From: Oscillospiraceae bacterium
Lineage (GTDB): Bacteria; Bacillota; Clostridia; Oscillospirales; Oscillospiraceae
NCBI GenBank assembly: GCA_017561205.1
Contig: JAFZDL010000081.1
Span: 1 to 59,200 of the forward strand
DNA: 59,200 nucleotides
Reading direction: 5' to 3'
This document shows positions 13,143-20,985 of the stretch, one piece after another. The stretch's first letter is position 1. Every line of letters starts with the position of its first letter. Below the pieces are notes generated by a model, which was not told the DNA's origin, searched no databases, and saw only the letters and a program-made list of their open reading frames with translations. A program made the translations under genes and the position numbers.

Positions 13143-13653
13143 ATGTGAGTTTATAATCAATGTTTACCGAGCATCCGATAAGGAACATAGCAAAGCAAAT
13201 GGTATACAGTTCTTCCACTGCCATATCTAGAACGGTCTGATAGGTAAGATACTGGCAAGCCTCGGTTGCTCGTTGCTGTAAATCATCGTGCTCCGCCTTG
13301 ATGCTCGCAGCATCAGAGTTCAGGAGCAGACCAACCAGCCGCCCGCCCATCGTAAATACATTACCCCGTAAAATAGAGATAATAAAAGCGGTTTTATCTT
13401 CGCTCTCCTGCTCAGAAAGGGTATCTAACATCTGACAGAAGAACCCAGCAGAGAATGCAATTTCAAGTGCTCTTTGAGGTGTTTTATAGTCGTCTCGGTT
13501 GCAATGCAAGAGACTTACAAGGAGATTATCGGTGTACTCTTTTGCATAAAACTGTTTTTCTGGGTCTTGGAGGGAGGGCGGACAGACACACCCGTTTAGG
13601 TTTGGAACAATTGTCCGAATCAACTCATCAAAAAGGGTCTTGTTATAGTCCAT
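13141..13653 (-). CDS. Hypothetical 170-aa helical protein
   Basis: I do not recognise this protein. The sequence is predominantly helical and acidic in the middle (SEQESEDKTAF, ASIKAEHDDLQQRATEA). It has a hydrophobic C-terminal stretch (ELYTICFAMFLIGCSVNI) that could be buried or membrane-associated. A short motif near the N-terminus, NGCVCPPS, contains two Cys. It is a single-gene unit divergent from the gene at 14101, with no neighbours that suggest a role. Confidence 0.5.
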   Translation of the reverse strand: MDYNKTLFDELIRTIVPNLNGCVCPPSLQDPEKQFYAKEYTDNLLVSLLHCNRDDYKTPQRALEIAFSAGFFCQMLDTLSEQESEDKTAFIISILRGNVFTMGGRLVGLLLNSDAASIKAEHDDLQQRATEACQYLTYQTVLDMAVEELYTICFAMFLIGCSVNIDYKLT

Positions 13654-14100
13654 TTATTCACCTACTTTCGCATATTTTTCCCACCTCATTTTAACTCGAA
13701 AATGTCCTTTTGATAATTGCGAAACGATATATTTTTCTATCGCCGTGGCAGACGATTAAGTTTAATTAAAAATTTTGTACGGCGATTAGAACCTTAAAAG
13801 GTATATCTATGCTCGTTTACCACCCTTTTTGCCATAATTCTTAAAAAGAGAACCCATATGGGGAAAACCTTTTTAAAAATAGTCCATTTAGTAATTGTAT
13901 TTTTTCAAAAATACAATTCGCAAATGATATATGTCTTAATATGGTCAAAAACCACTACCATTTTCGCTACCATTATATGTGTAGCAATAACCATATTTTT
14001 ACCTATAAAATTGACTATATGGAGTGCTTAAAGATTTCTTGCAATTAACTGAAAAATATCCGATAGTTTAATCATCAACATATATGAAAGGATGATTATA
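13654..14100. other. 447-base divergent intergenic region
   Basis: It contains the fourth copy of the 38-bp motif (13819-13855), a perfect 12-bp dyad AATTGTATTTTT / AAAAATACAATT (13893-13918), a repeated CTACCATT within 13950-13975, and the RBS (GAAAGGA) of the gene at 14101. It is very AT-rich. No small gene with a credible start is seen. Confidence 0.5.
13819..13855 (-). repeat. 38-bp intergenic motif, copy 4
   Basis: Minus-strand reading: TTCTCTTTTTAAGAATTATGG, a spacer, then GGGTGG. It is the only copy not obviously next to a strong terminator. Confidence 0.4.
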
Positions 14101-14409
14101 ATGGGCTTTACATATGCTTACAAAGATTTGGCCACTCACTGGTATCGAGGTTACTACATCAGACGGACTTGGTCGATGCACAAGGGAAAGTTTATCTATC
14201 AGATTAATGACGAACCGATAGATGCTCCACTCTCAAAGCGAGAACTGACCACAATGAAAAAGGTTCACGAGTATATAGACAAGAGAATTGAAGACCGTGA
14301 GCGAATTGTGGCACAGATAAAGGACATTGCTGCCGAAAACAAGGATTACCGAATCTGGGTTGAAAACGATGGCACGGACTGCCATCTACATATTGATATA
14401 AAACTATAA
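14101..14409 (+). CDS. Hypothetical 102-aa protein
   Basis: ATG 14101 is preferred over 14092 because GAAAGGA sits 8-9 bases upstream of it. The product is soluble, basic at the N-terminus (YRGYYIRRTWSMHKGKFIYQI) with a central charged helix (EYIDKRIEDRERIVAQIKDIA) and a beta-like end (IWVENDGTDCHLHIDIKL). No family is recognised. It is followed by a bidirectional terminator shared with the convergent gene. Confidence 0.55.
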   Translation: MGFTYAYKDLATHWYRGYYIRRTWSMHKGKFIYQINDEPIDAPLSKRELTTMKKVHEYIDKRIEDRERIVAQIKDIAAENKDYRIWVENDGTDCHLHIDIKL

Positions 14410-14410
14410 G

Positions 14411-14450
14411 AAAAGGCGCCGATAACTCTCGTTATCGGTGCCTTCTTCTC
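14411..14450. terminator. Bidirectional terminator between convergent genes
   Basis: AAGGCGCCGATAAC-tctc-GTTATCGGTGCCTT with T/C-rich flanks, between stops at 14409 (+) and 14451 (-). Confidence 0.8.
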
Positions 14451-14732
14451 TTACGGGTCGTGCATCTGAACATACCGTTTTAGGTAGCGGTATGATTTCC
14501 CCGTGATTTTCTCTGCTTCATAATACGATAGGGTTTTGTCTTTAAGGGCGGTCAGGAGGGCGGGCGGAACAACACAACGGTCCATCTTCGTTAGCATACC
14601 TGCCTTTTCAAAACCGTTTACAATGTGTGACACATAGGACGGTGAAACATAGTTTTCCGTCGAAATCTGTCGAATTGTTTTCCCGTTCCGAAACTGCTCC
14701 TTAAAGAACTCTGGGGTAAAAATAATCGCCAT
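14451..14732 (-). CDS. Small helix-turn-helix-like DNA-binding protein, 93 aa
   Basis: The central segment GKTIRQISTENYVSPSYVSHIVNGFEKAGMLTK looks like a helix-turn-helix of winged-helix or sigma-like type, and a second helical pair (YYEAEKITGKSYRYLKRYV) could form another HTH. No enzymatic domain is present. It precedes nothing on its strand apart from the terminator. It may regulate the neighbouring recombinase-like gene, whose product also ends in an HTH. Confidence 0.5.
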   Translation of the reverse strand: MAIIFTPEFFKEQFRNGKTIRQISTENYVSPSYVSHIVNGFEKAGMLTKMDRCVVPPALLTALKDKTLSYYEAEKITGKSYRYLKRYVQMHDP

Positions 14733-14802
14733 ATAATTCCTCCTTGGGTATAAATAACTACACCCATAAGGTATTACATGGCGATTTTATTTTCCAGAAA
14801 TC

Positions 14803-15714
14803 TTACTGGCGATACTTTAACTGCTTCAAATACTTATCGTACTTAATCGTCTGGCGATACAGATGATGTGCATTGACATAGTAACGGGTACTCAAACGGT
14901 CTGCTTCCTCTTTGGATGCATCGTCTTCCTTGATTGAGAGTTCTGATATTCTGTCCCAAGTGTCTAAATCTATACCAGCGAACGAGACAGCGACCTCTAA
15001 CGGATAGTTGTCAAACTCTTCGGGGTTTGCCTTTATATGCTCATATAACTTTTTAGCATCATCGGAAATGCCGCCGAGTTTGTTCGGGGTATTCAAAAAG
15101 TTATCGTCTTCAAGTGCTTTAAGATAACCTGCTACCCAATCTTCGGACCCGATATATTCTTCCACTCTGCGAATAAAGGTACTTTTGCTTGTGCCTATCT
15201 CCTCGATTGCCTCAACTTGGTTTTTTTCACCTTTCTCAATCTGCCAATAAGCAGCAGCAATACGAGGGTCAACGGTCTTTCTGCTATTGCTCAAAAACTC
15301 AAAGTTCGATTGTCCATCCAATCGTGCTATTACCTGTTCTAATGACAGAGTTTGCTTTTTTGTAAAAGAAAGAGTGGCAGAAGAAAGTTCATTCTCTTCA
15401 AGAACTCCGCCTTTACCGAAATAAGTAACAAGTACATCGTTTCCTGTCTGGATGATGCGACGGTAAACATCAGCAACTTCGTTCTTTTGTCCCAGAGCAG
15501 AAACATCGGAAACAACGACGACATTGCCCTCGGTCTGCAAGATTTGCTCCAAGTTATGCTTGTGTCTGTTGCGGGAAGTGCAGATATCAACAACTATGTT
15601 TTCGATGCCAAGTGCATTTGCAACCTCGGCAGCCTTCTGATACTTCTTTGTCTTTTTTGCTTCATCCATATCTATATGGCACTTATAAGTAATGCAGGCA
15701 TACACATATTTCAT
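14803..15714 (-). CDS. Serine-recombinase-like protein with a degenerate active site
   Basis: 303 aa. The N-terminal segment has the resolvase layout: VYACITY, AAEVANALGIENIVVD, then GNVVVVSDVSALGQKNEVADVYRRIIQTGNDVLV, corresponding to the DRLGR region. The serine nucleophile of the usual YxRxS motif is missing (ACITY), and SALGQK replaces the conserved RLGR arginines. A Hin-like helix-turn-helix (VEAIEEIGTSKSTFIRRVEEYIG) follows at about 165-190, then a helical C-terminus. It is probably a DNA-binding regulator or accessory factor derived from a recombinase, not an active enzyme. It is divergent from the gene at 15887. Confidence 0.55.
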   Translation of the reverse strand: MKYVYACITYKCHIDMDEAKKTKKYQKAAEVANALGIENIVVDICTSRNRHKHNLEQILQTEGNVVVVSDVSALGQKNEVADVYRRIIQTGNDVLVTYFGKGGVLEENELSSATLSFTKKQTLSLEQVIARLDGQSNFEFLSNSRKTVDPRIAAAYWQIEKGEKNQVEAIEEIGTSKSTFIRRVEEYIGSEDWVAGYLKALEDDNFLNTPNKLGGISDDAKKLYEHIKANPEEFDNYPLEVAVSFAGIDLDTWDRISELSIKEDDASKEEADRLSTRYYVNAHHLYRQTIKYDKYLKQLKYRQ

Positions 15715-15792
15715 TTAGATGCCCTCCTTTTATGAATCTGTGTCTATTTTAGCACATTTTTATAAAATTGTCAATATATCTGCATAAAGTAC

Positions 15793-15821
15793 TTGACTTT
15801 TAAGTTTCTTTGTGCTACAAT
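15793..15821 (+). promoter_or_regulatory. Promoter (TTGACT - 17 - TACAAT)
   Basis: It drives the gene at 15887. The leader then contains a strong stem GATGTG..GATACT / AGTATC..CACATC (15825-15858) before the RBS, which could regulate expression. Confidence 0.7.
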
Positions 15822-15886
15822 GCAGATGTGATGATACTTTTAAGAGTATCGGCACATCCCATAAACATAATAAAGGAGTTGATTTA

Positions 15887-16576
15887 ATGGACCTGATACC
15901 AGGTAAGAGATACAGACCAGAGTTCACACAGTTACCGTACGGCCTCATTAATGATAATACTGCTTTGCAGACTATTATTAGAGAGAAAGGTCTCGAGTAT
16001 CTCGCAATGTACATCGCCATTCAGGACAGAATGGCAAACCATACGGAAGAAGATTTTACCCTTTCGTATAGCGAGGCAATCGCAGAAGCCAAAGCATATC
16101 TTCAACTGCATTCTACGGAGAATGCCAACATCAAGGTTTGGCTTGATGATTTGATTGATGCTGAAATCGTGGAGCAGAGAATTTTCGTAAATGCCTATAC
16201 GGACATTGAAGAAACACGATACTGCATTCCTTCTGTCGCTGACACACTTGAAGCACTTCGAGATTCTTATTTCAGCAAGGTCATCAATCCTTTGAAGATG
16301 CCGAAGTCCGATAAGGATAAGTTGAAGGAAACTCAGGCAAAGGTCAGCGAAGTCCGAAAGAGCATCCGCATCAAGAATGCCCAAAAGCGGAATTGCCGCA
16401 ATGCTTTGACCAAGGAACTCGCAAAACCCGATTGTGATAAATCTGTCGCACAGATTTTGAATGCTCAAATCGAGGACTGCGACCGAGATATTGCGGCACT
16501 GTACCGAAAAGCACACACAATCGAAAAGGAAGTGGAACTTCTGATGCAAGGAGGTGGTTTGGTAGATGCAGAATAA
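15887..16576 (+). CDS. Replication-initiator-like winged-helix protein (DUF4373-like), 229 aa
   Basis: ATG 15887 follows AAAGGAG; the longer frame from 15812 would start inside the leader hairpin. The N-terminal part (NDNTALQTIIREKGLEYLAMYIAIQDRM) resembles the winged-helix start of DUF4373/Lin1244-type proteins of phages and elements, which act as DnaD-like replication proteins. The C-terminal half is a coiled coil (about 140-225, KETQAKVSEVRKSIRIKNAQKR). The stop overlaps the next gene by 11 bases. Assignment to replication is tentative. Confidence 0.45.
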   Translation: MDLIPGKRYRPEFTQLPYGLINDNTALQTIIREKGLEYLAMYIAIQDRMANHTEEDFTLSYSEAIAEAKAYLQLHSTENANIKVWLDDLIDAEIVEQRIFVNAYTDIEETRYCIPSVADTLEALRDSYFSKVINPLKMPKSDKDKLKETQAKVSEVRKSIRIKNAQKRNCRNALTKELAKPDCDKSVAQILNAQIEDCDRDIAALYRKAHTIEKEVELLMQGGGLVDAE

Positions 16577-16838
16577 GTTCCTTAATGTGTTGTGGTTTTA
16601 TCCATCCTATGCACCCGTTCGCCGTCGCAAACTTGATGCCTATTTCGAAGGCATCAAAGAAAATGCGACAAGCGGCGATGAGTATGCTAACTATGCAGCA
16701 TTCATTGTTGACATCGTTTGCTTCCGCAAGGATGCCTCTATTACCATCGAGCAGATGGATGAAATCATCACTGGTTACCATTACCCAAGTGATTTCGCAG
16801 ACCGTCTTCACAAAGAAGTGTCTGCTTTATTGAAATAA
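16566..16838 (+). CDS. Hypothetical 90-aa protein
   Basis: It overlaps the previous gene by 11 bases, with a start inside the upstream C-terminus (GGAGGTGG lies 5' of ATG 16566), so translation is coupled. It is helical with a basic patch (YAPVRRRKLDAYFEGIKENA). No family is recognised. Partner of the DUF4373-like product by arrangement. Confidence 0.6.
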   Translation: MQNKFLNVLWFYPSYAPVRRRKLDAYFEGIKENATSGDEYANYAAFIVDIVCFRKDASITIEQMDEIITGYHYPSDFADRLHKEVSALLK

Positions 16839-16840
16839 TA

Positions 16841-16894
16841 GTTGATTGTACCTGCTTGTAGTTGCCGTACAGTGACTACAAGCAAGGTCTTCAA
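16841..16894. other. Strong stem-loop
   Basis: TGCTTGTAGT (16853-16862) pairs with ACTACAAGCA (16875-16884), with outer GTTGA/TCAAC pairing. There is no T run after it, so it is less likely a terminator than a processing signal, recombinase-binding site or transfer-related hairpin. Confidence 0.45.
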
Positions 16895-16899
16895 CAACT

Positions 16900-16973
16900 C
16901 CTATATGTGGTCGTCCAACCGCTTACATATCTGGATGATATGTCACCCACCGAGGTGTAAAACACATATTAGG
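16900..16973 (+). promoter_or_regulatory. Leader structure that can mask the excisionase ribosome binding site
   Basis: Outer arms CCTATATGTG (16900-16909) and CACATATTAGG (16963-16973) pair with one bulge. The second arm includes the first AGG of the AGGAGG ribosome binding site for ATG 16985. Inside is a perfect hairpin ACATATC-TGGAT-GATATGT (16925-16943). Confidence 0.5.
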
Positions 16974-16984
16974 AGGTCATAAGA

Positions 16985-17209
16985 ATGACTAATACTGTTA
17001 ATACTGCCAATCAGAGCAGTGTGTACATCCGAGTTGGCGAAATCTGTCAACTCCTCGACATCTCTGAACCCACCGCCTATAAGGTTATGCATAAACTCAA
17101 CAAGGAACTTGCTGCGATGGGTTACATCACTCTTGCGGGAAGAACTAACCGTGCCTACTTTATGCAGAAGGTTTGCGGTTATCCTGCGGTAGCGGAAGGA
17201 GGTGTCTAA
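16985..17209 (+). CDS. Excisionase-like helix-turn-helix protein, 74 aa
   Basis: A MerR/excisionase-type HTH: VYIRVGEICQLLDISEPTAYKVMHKLNKELAAMGY. It sits directly upstream of the integrase gene, the usual place for the directionality factor that promotes excision. RBS AGGAGG at 16971-16976. The integrase start codon is 2 bases past its stop and the integrase RBS lies within its last codons, so the two are coupled. Upstream leader hairpins may control it. Confidence 0.8.
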   Translation: MTNTVNTANQSSVYIRVGEICQLLDISEPTAYKVMHKLNKELAAMGYITLAGRTNRAYFMQKVCGYPAVAEGGV

Positions 17210-17210
17210 T

Positions 17211-18374
17211 ATGGCAATAAGAGCAAACATCGCAAAAGATGGCGACAAGTTTCGTGTGACTTATCGTTATTACGACCCCGCTACTGGTATTACCAAAAAC
17301 ACCTGTAAACGAGGTTTCAAACTCAAACGAGAAGCCAAGAAGTGGATAGAGACCGAATTACCTTCAATCATCGAAGCCTTGGAACAAAAGAGGAAGGCCA
17401 TCAGCACAATGACGATGGACGAACTCATTGAAGAGTATCTCTTCTACAAGAAGATGCATGTCCGCATTACTACCTTCGAGACCAAGAAGCATATTATCGA
17501 GACCAAAATCTTGCCTTATTTCAAGGGTAGATTTGTCGTTGATATTGAACCCTACGATATTATGCAGTGGCAACACCATCTGATAGAGAGCCAAAAGTTG
17601 GTGAAGGAAACGGTTACATCTAACAATGGCAAGGAGAAGGTCATCAAAAGCAAGGAGTATTACTCTGACACCTACCTCCGCACCATTAACAACCAATTGG
17701 TTGCTATCTTCAATTTTGCCACCACTTTCCGCCATCTTCCTGTAAGTCCGTGCAGAGGCATCGTAAAGATGGGGGCAAAGAAGGCACCTGAACGAGAAAT
17801 CTGGGAACCGCACGAGTTCAACCAGTTTATTCGTACACAGGAAGATAACCCATTGCGACATTGTGCTTATAGTACCTTGTACTGGTCTGGCATTAGAGAG
17901 TCCGAGTTGTTAGGCATCACCTATGGAAGCATAGATTTTTCCAATAACATTCTCTATGTAAAAGATGGTTACCACAAGGTAAAGGGCAAAGTAGACAGAG
18001 GGTTGAAGACCAAGGAAAGTTATCGTCCCGTTAAGATACCTGCCTTTTTGAGCGAAGAACTCAAAGAGTATACGGACAGTCTTGGCCCTTTGATGCCTAA
18101 TGTTCGCATCTTCGAGACGAGCAAAACTTCTTTGCTGAAACATCTTCATGCAGGTGCGAAAGAGGCAGGTGTCAAAGATATCTGTGTGCACTGTCTGCGA
18201 CACAGTTACATCAGTATGTGTGTCCAGCAAGGTGTACCTTACACCACTATTTCTGCCCAAGTCGGTCACAGTGAGTTCCTTCAGAGTTTGCATTACTCTC
18301 ACTCTTACAAGAACAGCGGCGATTTCCTCGTCAATGCTTTGGAACAAGTGAAAGGATGTGTTGCAAATGTCTGA
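17211..18374 (+). CDS. int: Tyrosine integrase of the guaA-associated element, 387 aa
   Basis: Full-length integrase. The N-terminal arm-binding region (FRVTYRYYDPATGITKNTCKRGFKLKREAKKW) is followed by a SAM-like core-binding domain (about 60-180) and a catalytic domain. That domain shows Arg in YWSGIRESELLGI, HCLRHSYIS (HxxR), VGHSEFLQSL, and Tyr in LHYSHSY. ATG 17211 is chosen because AAGGAGGTG lies 7 bases upstream. The product probably integrates the element at the 3' end of guaA (19962), about 1.6 kb away. The 3' end overlaps the next gene by 8 bases. Confidence 0.9.
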   Translation: MAIRANIAKDGDKFRVTYRYYDPATGITKNTCKRGFKLKREAKKWIETELPSIIEALEQKRKAISTMTMDELIEEYLFYKKMHVRITTFETKKHIIETKILPYFKGRFVVDIEPYDIMQWQHHLIESQKLVKETVTSNNGKEKVIKSKEYYSDTYLRTINNQLVAIFNFATTFRHLPVSPCRGIVKMGAKKAPEREIWEPHEFNQFIRTQEDNPLRHCAYSTLYWSGIRESELLGITYGSIDFSNNILYVKDGYHKVKGKVDRGLKTKESYRPVKIPAFLSEELKEYTDSLGPLMPNVRIFETSKTSLLKHLHAGAKEAGVKDICVHCLRHSYISMCVQQGVPYTTISAQVGHSEFLQSLHYSHSYKNSGDFLVNALEQVKGCVANV

Positions 18375-18711
18375 AAAGAACCGTGACAACAAGAAACGAT
18401 GGCGATGTGTTACTGTTAGTTTTCGAGCATCGCCACAAGAGTCAGACACCATCAATATGATGGTGCTGACTTCGGGGATGACCAAGCAGAACTATTGTAT
18501 CAAACGATTGCTCTGCGAGGACATCGTTGTGCATCCAAACATTCGGATTCAGAAGTATCTTCGTGATTACCTTGTAAGTCTCACCGAAGAACTGAAACGA
18601 CTGGAACAGATAGACCAGTCCACCGATGTGCTCGAAAACATCAAATACCTGTTAGAGTTGATTGCAAAACTCTCTCCGACAGACGAAGGGGGTGATGCAA
18701 GTGACAGTTGA
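18367..18711 (+). CDS. Mobilisation-type ribbon-helix-helix protein, 114 aa
   Basis: CVTVSFRASPQESDTINMMVLTSGMTKQNYCIKRLL is typical of MobC-like relaxosome or plasmid RHH proteins (VSFRASPxE..., SGMTKQNY). A helical tail follows (YLVSLTEELKRLEQI). The start overlaps the integrase stop. RHH proteins of this kind nick-site bind for relaxases, but no relaxase is encoded in the window, so transfer functions would lie beyond the left edge or be supplied in trans. Confidence 0.6.
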   Translation: MSEKNRDNKKRWRCVTVSFRASPQESDTINMMVLTSGMTKQNYCIKRLLCEDIVVHPNIRIQKYLRDYLVSLTEELKRLEQIDQSTDVLENIKYLLELIAKLSPTDEGGDASDS

Positions 18712-19135
18712 AGTAAACGGACTGACCTTTGAGGTCGATGATATGCACATCGAGGCAGTCAAACGAATGGGTATGTTGTGTGTTCACGATGAAACCATCA
18801 GGCAGTTCGCAGAAGAAGGTCGTATCAGTAAGAGCGAACCGCCTTTCGGAGCCTTCTACTGGGTTGATGAGAAAGAACTGGAAGAAATCAGGTCTTGGGA
18901 AGCAGAGCACGGTGCCCGTGTCTATATGGTCGTTCGTAGTTACACCGAATACGGTACGATGGATGCTTACCTGTATGTGAGCAGGCACAGAGACGAATGG
19001 GAAGCCGACCAGCAACTCATAAGGAACGGCGAAACCATTGCCTATGTGGTCAATCGAGACGACCCATTCTGTTCTGAAATAGGTTCGATTGGCATAAGAC
19101 TGACCCCCGCCAAGGGTCTTGTCAGAACTTGGTAA
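18701..19135 (+). CDS. Hypothetical 144-aa acidic protein
   Basis: GTG 18701 is preferred because AAGGGGG sits 8 bases upstream, whereas ATG 18695 is too close to it. The N-terminus VTVEVNGLTFEVDD is beta-like, a helical segment follows, and an aromatic-rich region (ARVYMVVRSYTEYGTMDAYLYVSRHRDEW) suggests an alpha/beta fold. No family is recognised. It overlaps the RHH gene by 11 bases and ends the integrase operon at the hairpin 19142-19168. Confidence 0.5.
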   Translation: MTVEVNGLTFEVDDMHIEAVKRMGMLCVHDETIRQFAEEGRISKSEPPFGAFYWVDEKELEEIRSWEAEHGARVYMVVRSYTEYGTMDAYLYVSRHRDEWEADQQLIRNGETIAYVVNRDDPFCSEIGSIGIRLTPAKGLVRTW

Positions 19136-19141
19136 CAAAAA

Positions 19142-19168
19142 AGTGCTCCGATGAAAAGTCGGAGCACT
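19142..19168 (+). terminator. Terminator-like hairpin
   Basis: AGTGCTCCGA-tgaaaag-TCGGAGCACT after the integrase operon. The following sequence is only weakly T-rich. Confidence 0.6.
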
Positions 19169-19203
19169 CACTAACTTTAAAATAATTAAAAGGAGTTTTA
19201 TAT

Positions 19204-19824
19204 ATGCTTATTTCAAAAAATACTAATACAGATTTCTTTACCGTCAATGGAACGGCAAATGCAAGTGAATGTGGTGTGTTCAATGACCTTTATGATGTGA
19301 TAGGACCCAAAAGCAAACAAGAGTTTTGTTCACTTCTCGTTGATGAATATGGAGCCTTTAACTTGTATGATTTTGCCCCAAACATTAGAGAGGATGAGGT
19401 TTACAACTTCTTAAATAAGCCTTGCCGTATCTATCGAAACGAACTATCAAATGGTGTCATTACCACTTCGCTGCGAGGCATTACCAACACGGATTTTGTT
19501 CACCTGCCAAATACTTCTCTTGTGGATTTAAGAAGGGTTATTCCAGAAGGACAGCAAGTGAAATCCTTTTTGGTGGACACAGCAACAGATAAGATTAAGG
19601 GCATACGAATTGTAGAGTTATCGGACAAGACGATATCTCAACTTCTCAAAGATTGGATAACGATGGAAAACAGCGGCATTAGTTCATCAGAAATCTTTGA
19701 AACCCTTCAAGAGAAAGTGTACTGCTATTCGTCTGATGTCTTTATGAAAAGGTCAACATATGTTGGAAGGGATGTATCAAGTATGGTGCCCCGCAGTCTC
19801 TTCATTTCTCCGCCGATTGAATAA
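19204..19824 (+). CDS. Hypothetical 206-aa protein at the element end
   Basis: RBS AAAAGGAG precedes ATG 19204. The product is soluble, of mixed alpha/beta composition, with no recognised motif; CRIYRNELSNGVITTSLRGITNTDF is a beta-rich stretch. It is the last element gene before guaA, ending at a strong terminator, which is the position where such elements carry cargo genes. Function unknown. Confidence 0.55.
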   Translation: MLISKNTNTDFFTVNGTANASECGVFNDLYDVIGPKSKQEFCSLLVDEYGAFNLYDFAPNIREDEVYNFLNKPCRIYRNELSNGVITTSLRGITNTDFVHLPNTSLVDLRRVIPEGQQVKSFLVDTATDKIKGIRIVELSDKTISQLLKDWITMENSGISSSEIFETLQEKVYCYSSDVFMKRSTYVGRDVSSMVPRSLFISPPIE

Positions 19825-19846
19825 TCAAATCTGTACCTAAAACTAA

Positions 19847-19886
19847 AAGATGCTCTGCCGTAAAAAGCAGAGCATCTTGGTTTTTT
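19847..19886 (+). terminator. Rho-independent terminator at the element end
   Basis: AAGATGCTCTGC / GCAGAGCATCTT stem followed by GGTTTTTT. Confidence 0.9.
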
Positions 19887-19906
19887 GCTGTCATATTGCT
19901 GTCAAT

Positions 19907-19961
19907 AGCAAAATGAGAACTGTAAAATCCCTTGAAATCAGGGGTTTTCAGATGTGTAGGA
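19907..19961. other. Candidate element boundary (attachment region) beside guaA
   Basis: The region contains a near copy (19907-19931) of the 24-base segment at 1374-1397, sharing GAGAAC(A/T)GTAAAATCCC, and a CCCTTGA/TCAGGGG hairpin. It then meets the guaA stop codon. Element-like AT-rich DNA changes to GC-rich chromosomal DNA here. The exact crossover core cannot be fixed without the left end or an empty site. Confidence 0.45.
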
Positions 19962-20960
19962 TTATTCCCATTCGATGGTGCCGGTGGGCTTGGGAGTCAG
20001 GTCGAACAGAACGCGGTTGATGCCTTCTACCTCGGCGGTGATCCGGTTCACGATCTTGTGCAGAACGGCATAGGGAATCTCCTCGATGGTGGCGGTCATA
20101 GCGTCCTTGGTGTTCACGGCGCGGATGATGGCGGGCCAGCCTTCGTAGCGGCTCTCGTCCTTCACGCCAACGCTCTTGATGTCGGGAATAGCGATGAAGT
20201 ACTGCCAAACCTTCTCGGCCAGGCCGCACTTGTCGAACTCGTCACGGAGGATTGCATCAGCTTCCCGCAGAGCGTGCAGACGGTCGCGGGTAATGGCGCC
20301 TAGGCAGCGCACACCCAGGCCGGGGCCGGGGAAGGGCTGGCGGTAAACCATTGCGTGGGGCAGGCCCAGAGCCTCGCCGACCACACGGACTTCGTCCTTG
20401 AACAGCAGCTTCAGAGGCTCCACCAGCTCGAACTGCAGATCCTCGGGCAGACCGCCCACATTGTGGTGGGACTTAACAGCCTTCTTGCCCTCGGCAGCCT
20501 TGATGGACTCCAGAATGTCGGGATAAATAGTACCCTGGGCCAGGAAGGAAATGCCCTCCAGCTTCCGGGCTTCGTCAGCAAATACAGTGATAAATTCCTT
20601 GCCGATAATCTTGCGCTTGGTCTCGGGGTCGGAGACGCCTGCCAGCAGATCCAGGAAATGATCGGTAGCGTCAACATAGATCAGGTTGGCATCCATACCA
20701 TCCTTGAACATCTTGATGACATCTTCGGATTCGTTCTTACGCATCAGGCCGTGGTTCACGTGAACGCAAACCAGTTGCTTGCCAATGGCCTTGATCAGCA
20801 GCGCAGCGACCACGGAAGAGTCAACACCGCCGGAAAGGGCCAGCAGAACCTTCTTGTCACCAACCCGCTCGCGGACAGCGGCTACCTGCTTTTCGATAAA
20901 GGCGTCGGCCAAAGCCTTAGTGGTAATACGCTCCATAGTTTCGGGACGGACATTACTCAT
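19962..20960 (-). CDS. guaA: GMP synthase, ATP-pyrophosphatase subunit (no glutaminase domain)
   Basis: It catalyses amination of XMP to GMP with ATP and ammonia. The P-loop SGGVDSS is at 43-49, followed by IKSHHNVGGLPED, PFPGPGLGVRCLG, and the dimerisation end KPTGTIEWE. At 332 aa it equals only the C-terminal two thirds of a usual bacterial GuaA (about 510-525 aa); the N-terminal glutamine amidotransferase domain is absent. The start is real: TGGAGG precedes ATG 20960, and a palindromic repeat, not coding sequence, lies upstream. It resembles the archaeal GuaAb two-subunit arrangement, so a separate GATase must exist elsewhere. A mobile element is inserted at its 3' end. Confidence 0.92.
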   Translation of the reverse strand: MSNVRPETMERITTKALADAFIEKQVAAVRERVGDKKVLLALSGGVDSSVVAALLIKAIGKQLVCVHVNHGLMRKNESEDVIKMFKDGMDANLIYVDATDHFLDLLAGVSDPETKRKIIGKEFITVFADEARKLEGISFLAQGTIYPDILESIKAAEGKKAVKSHHNVGGLPEDLQFELVEPLKLLFKDEVRVVGEALGLPHAMVYRQPFPGPGLGVRCLGAITRDRLHALREADAILRDEFDKCGLAEKVWQYFIAIPDIKSVGVKDESRYEGWPAIIRAVNTKDAMTATIEEIPYAVLHKIVNRITAEVEGINRVLFDLTPKPTGTIEWE

Positions 20961-20985
20961 AACGGAAAACCTCCATATTTGTTAG

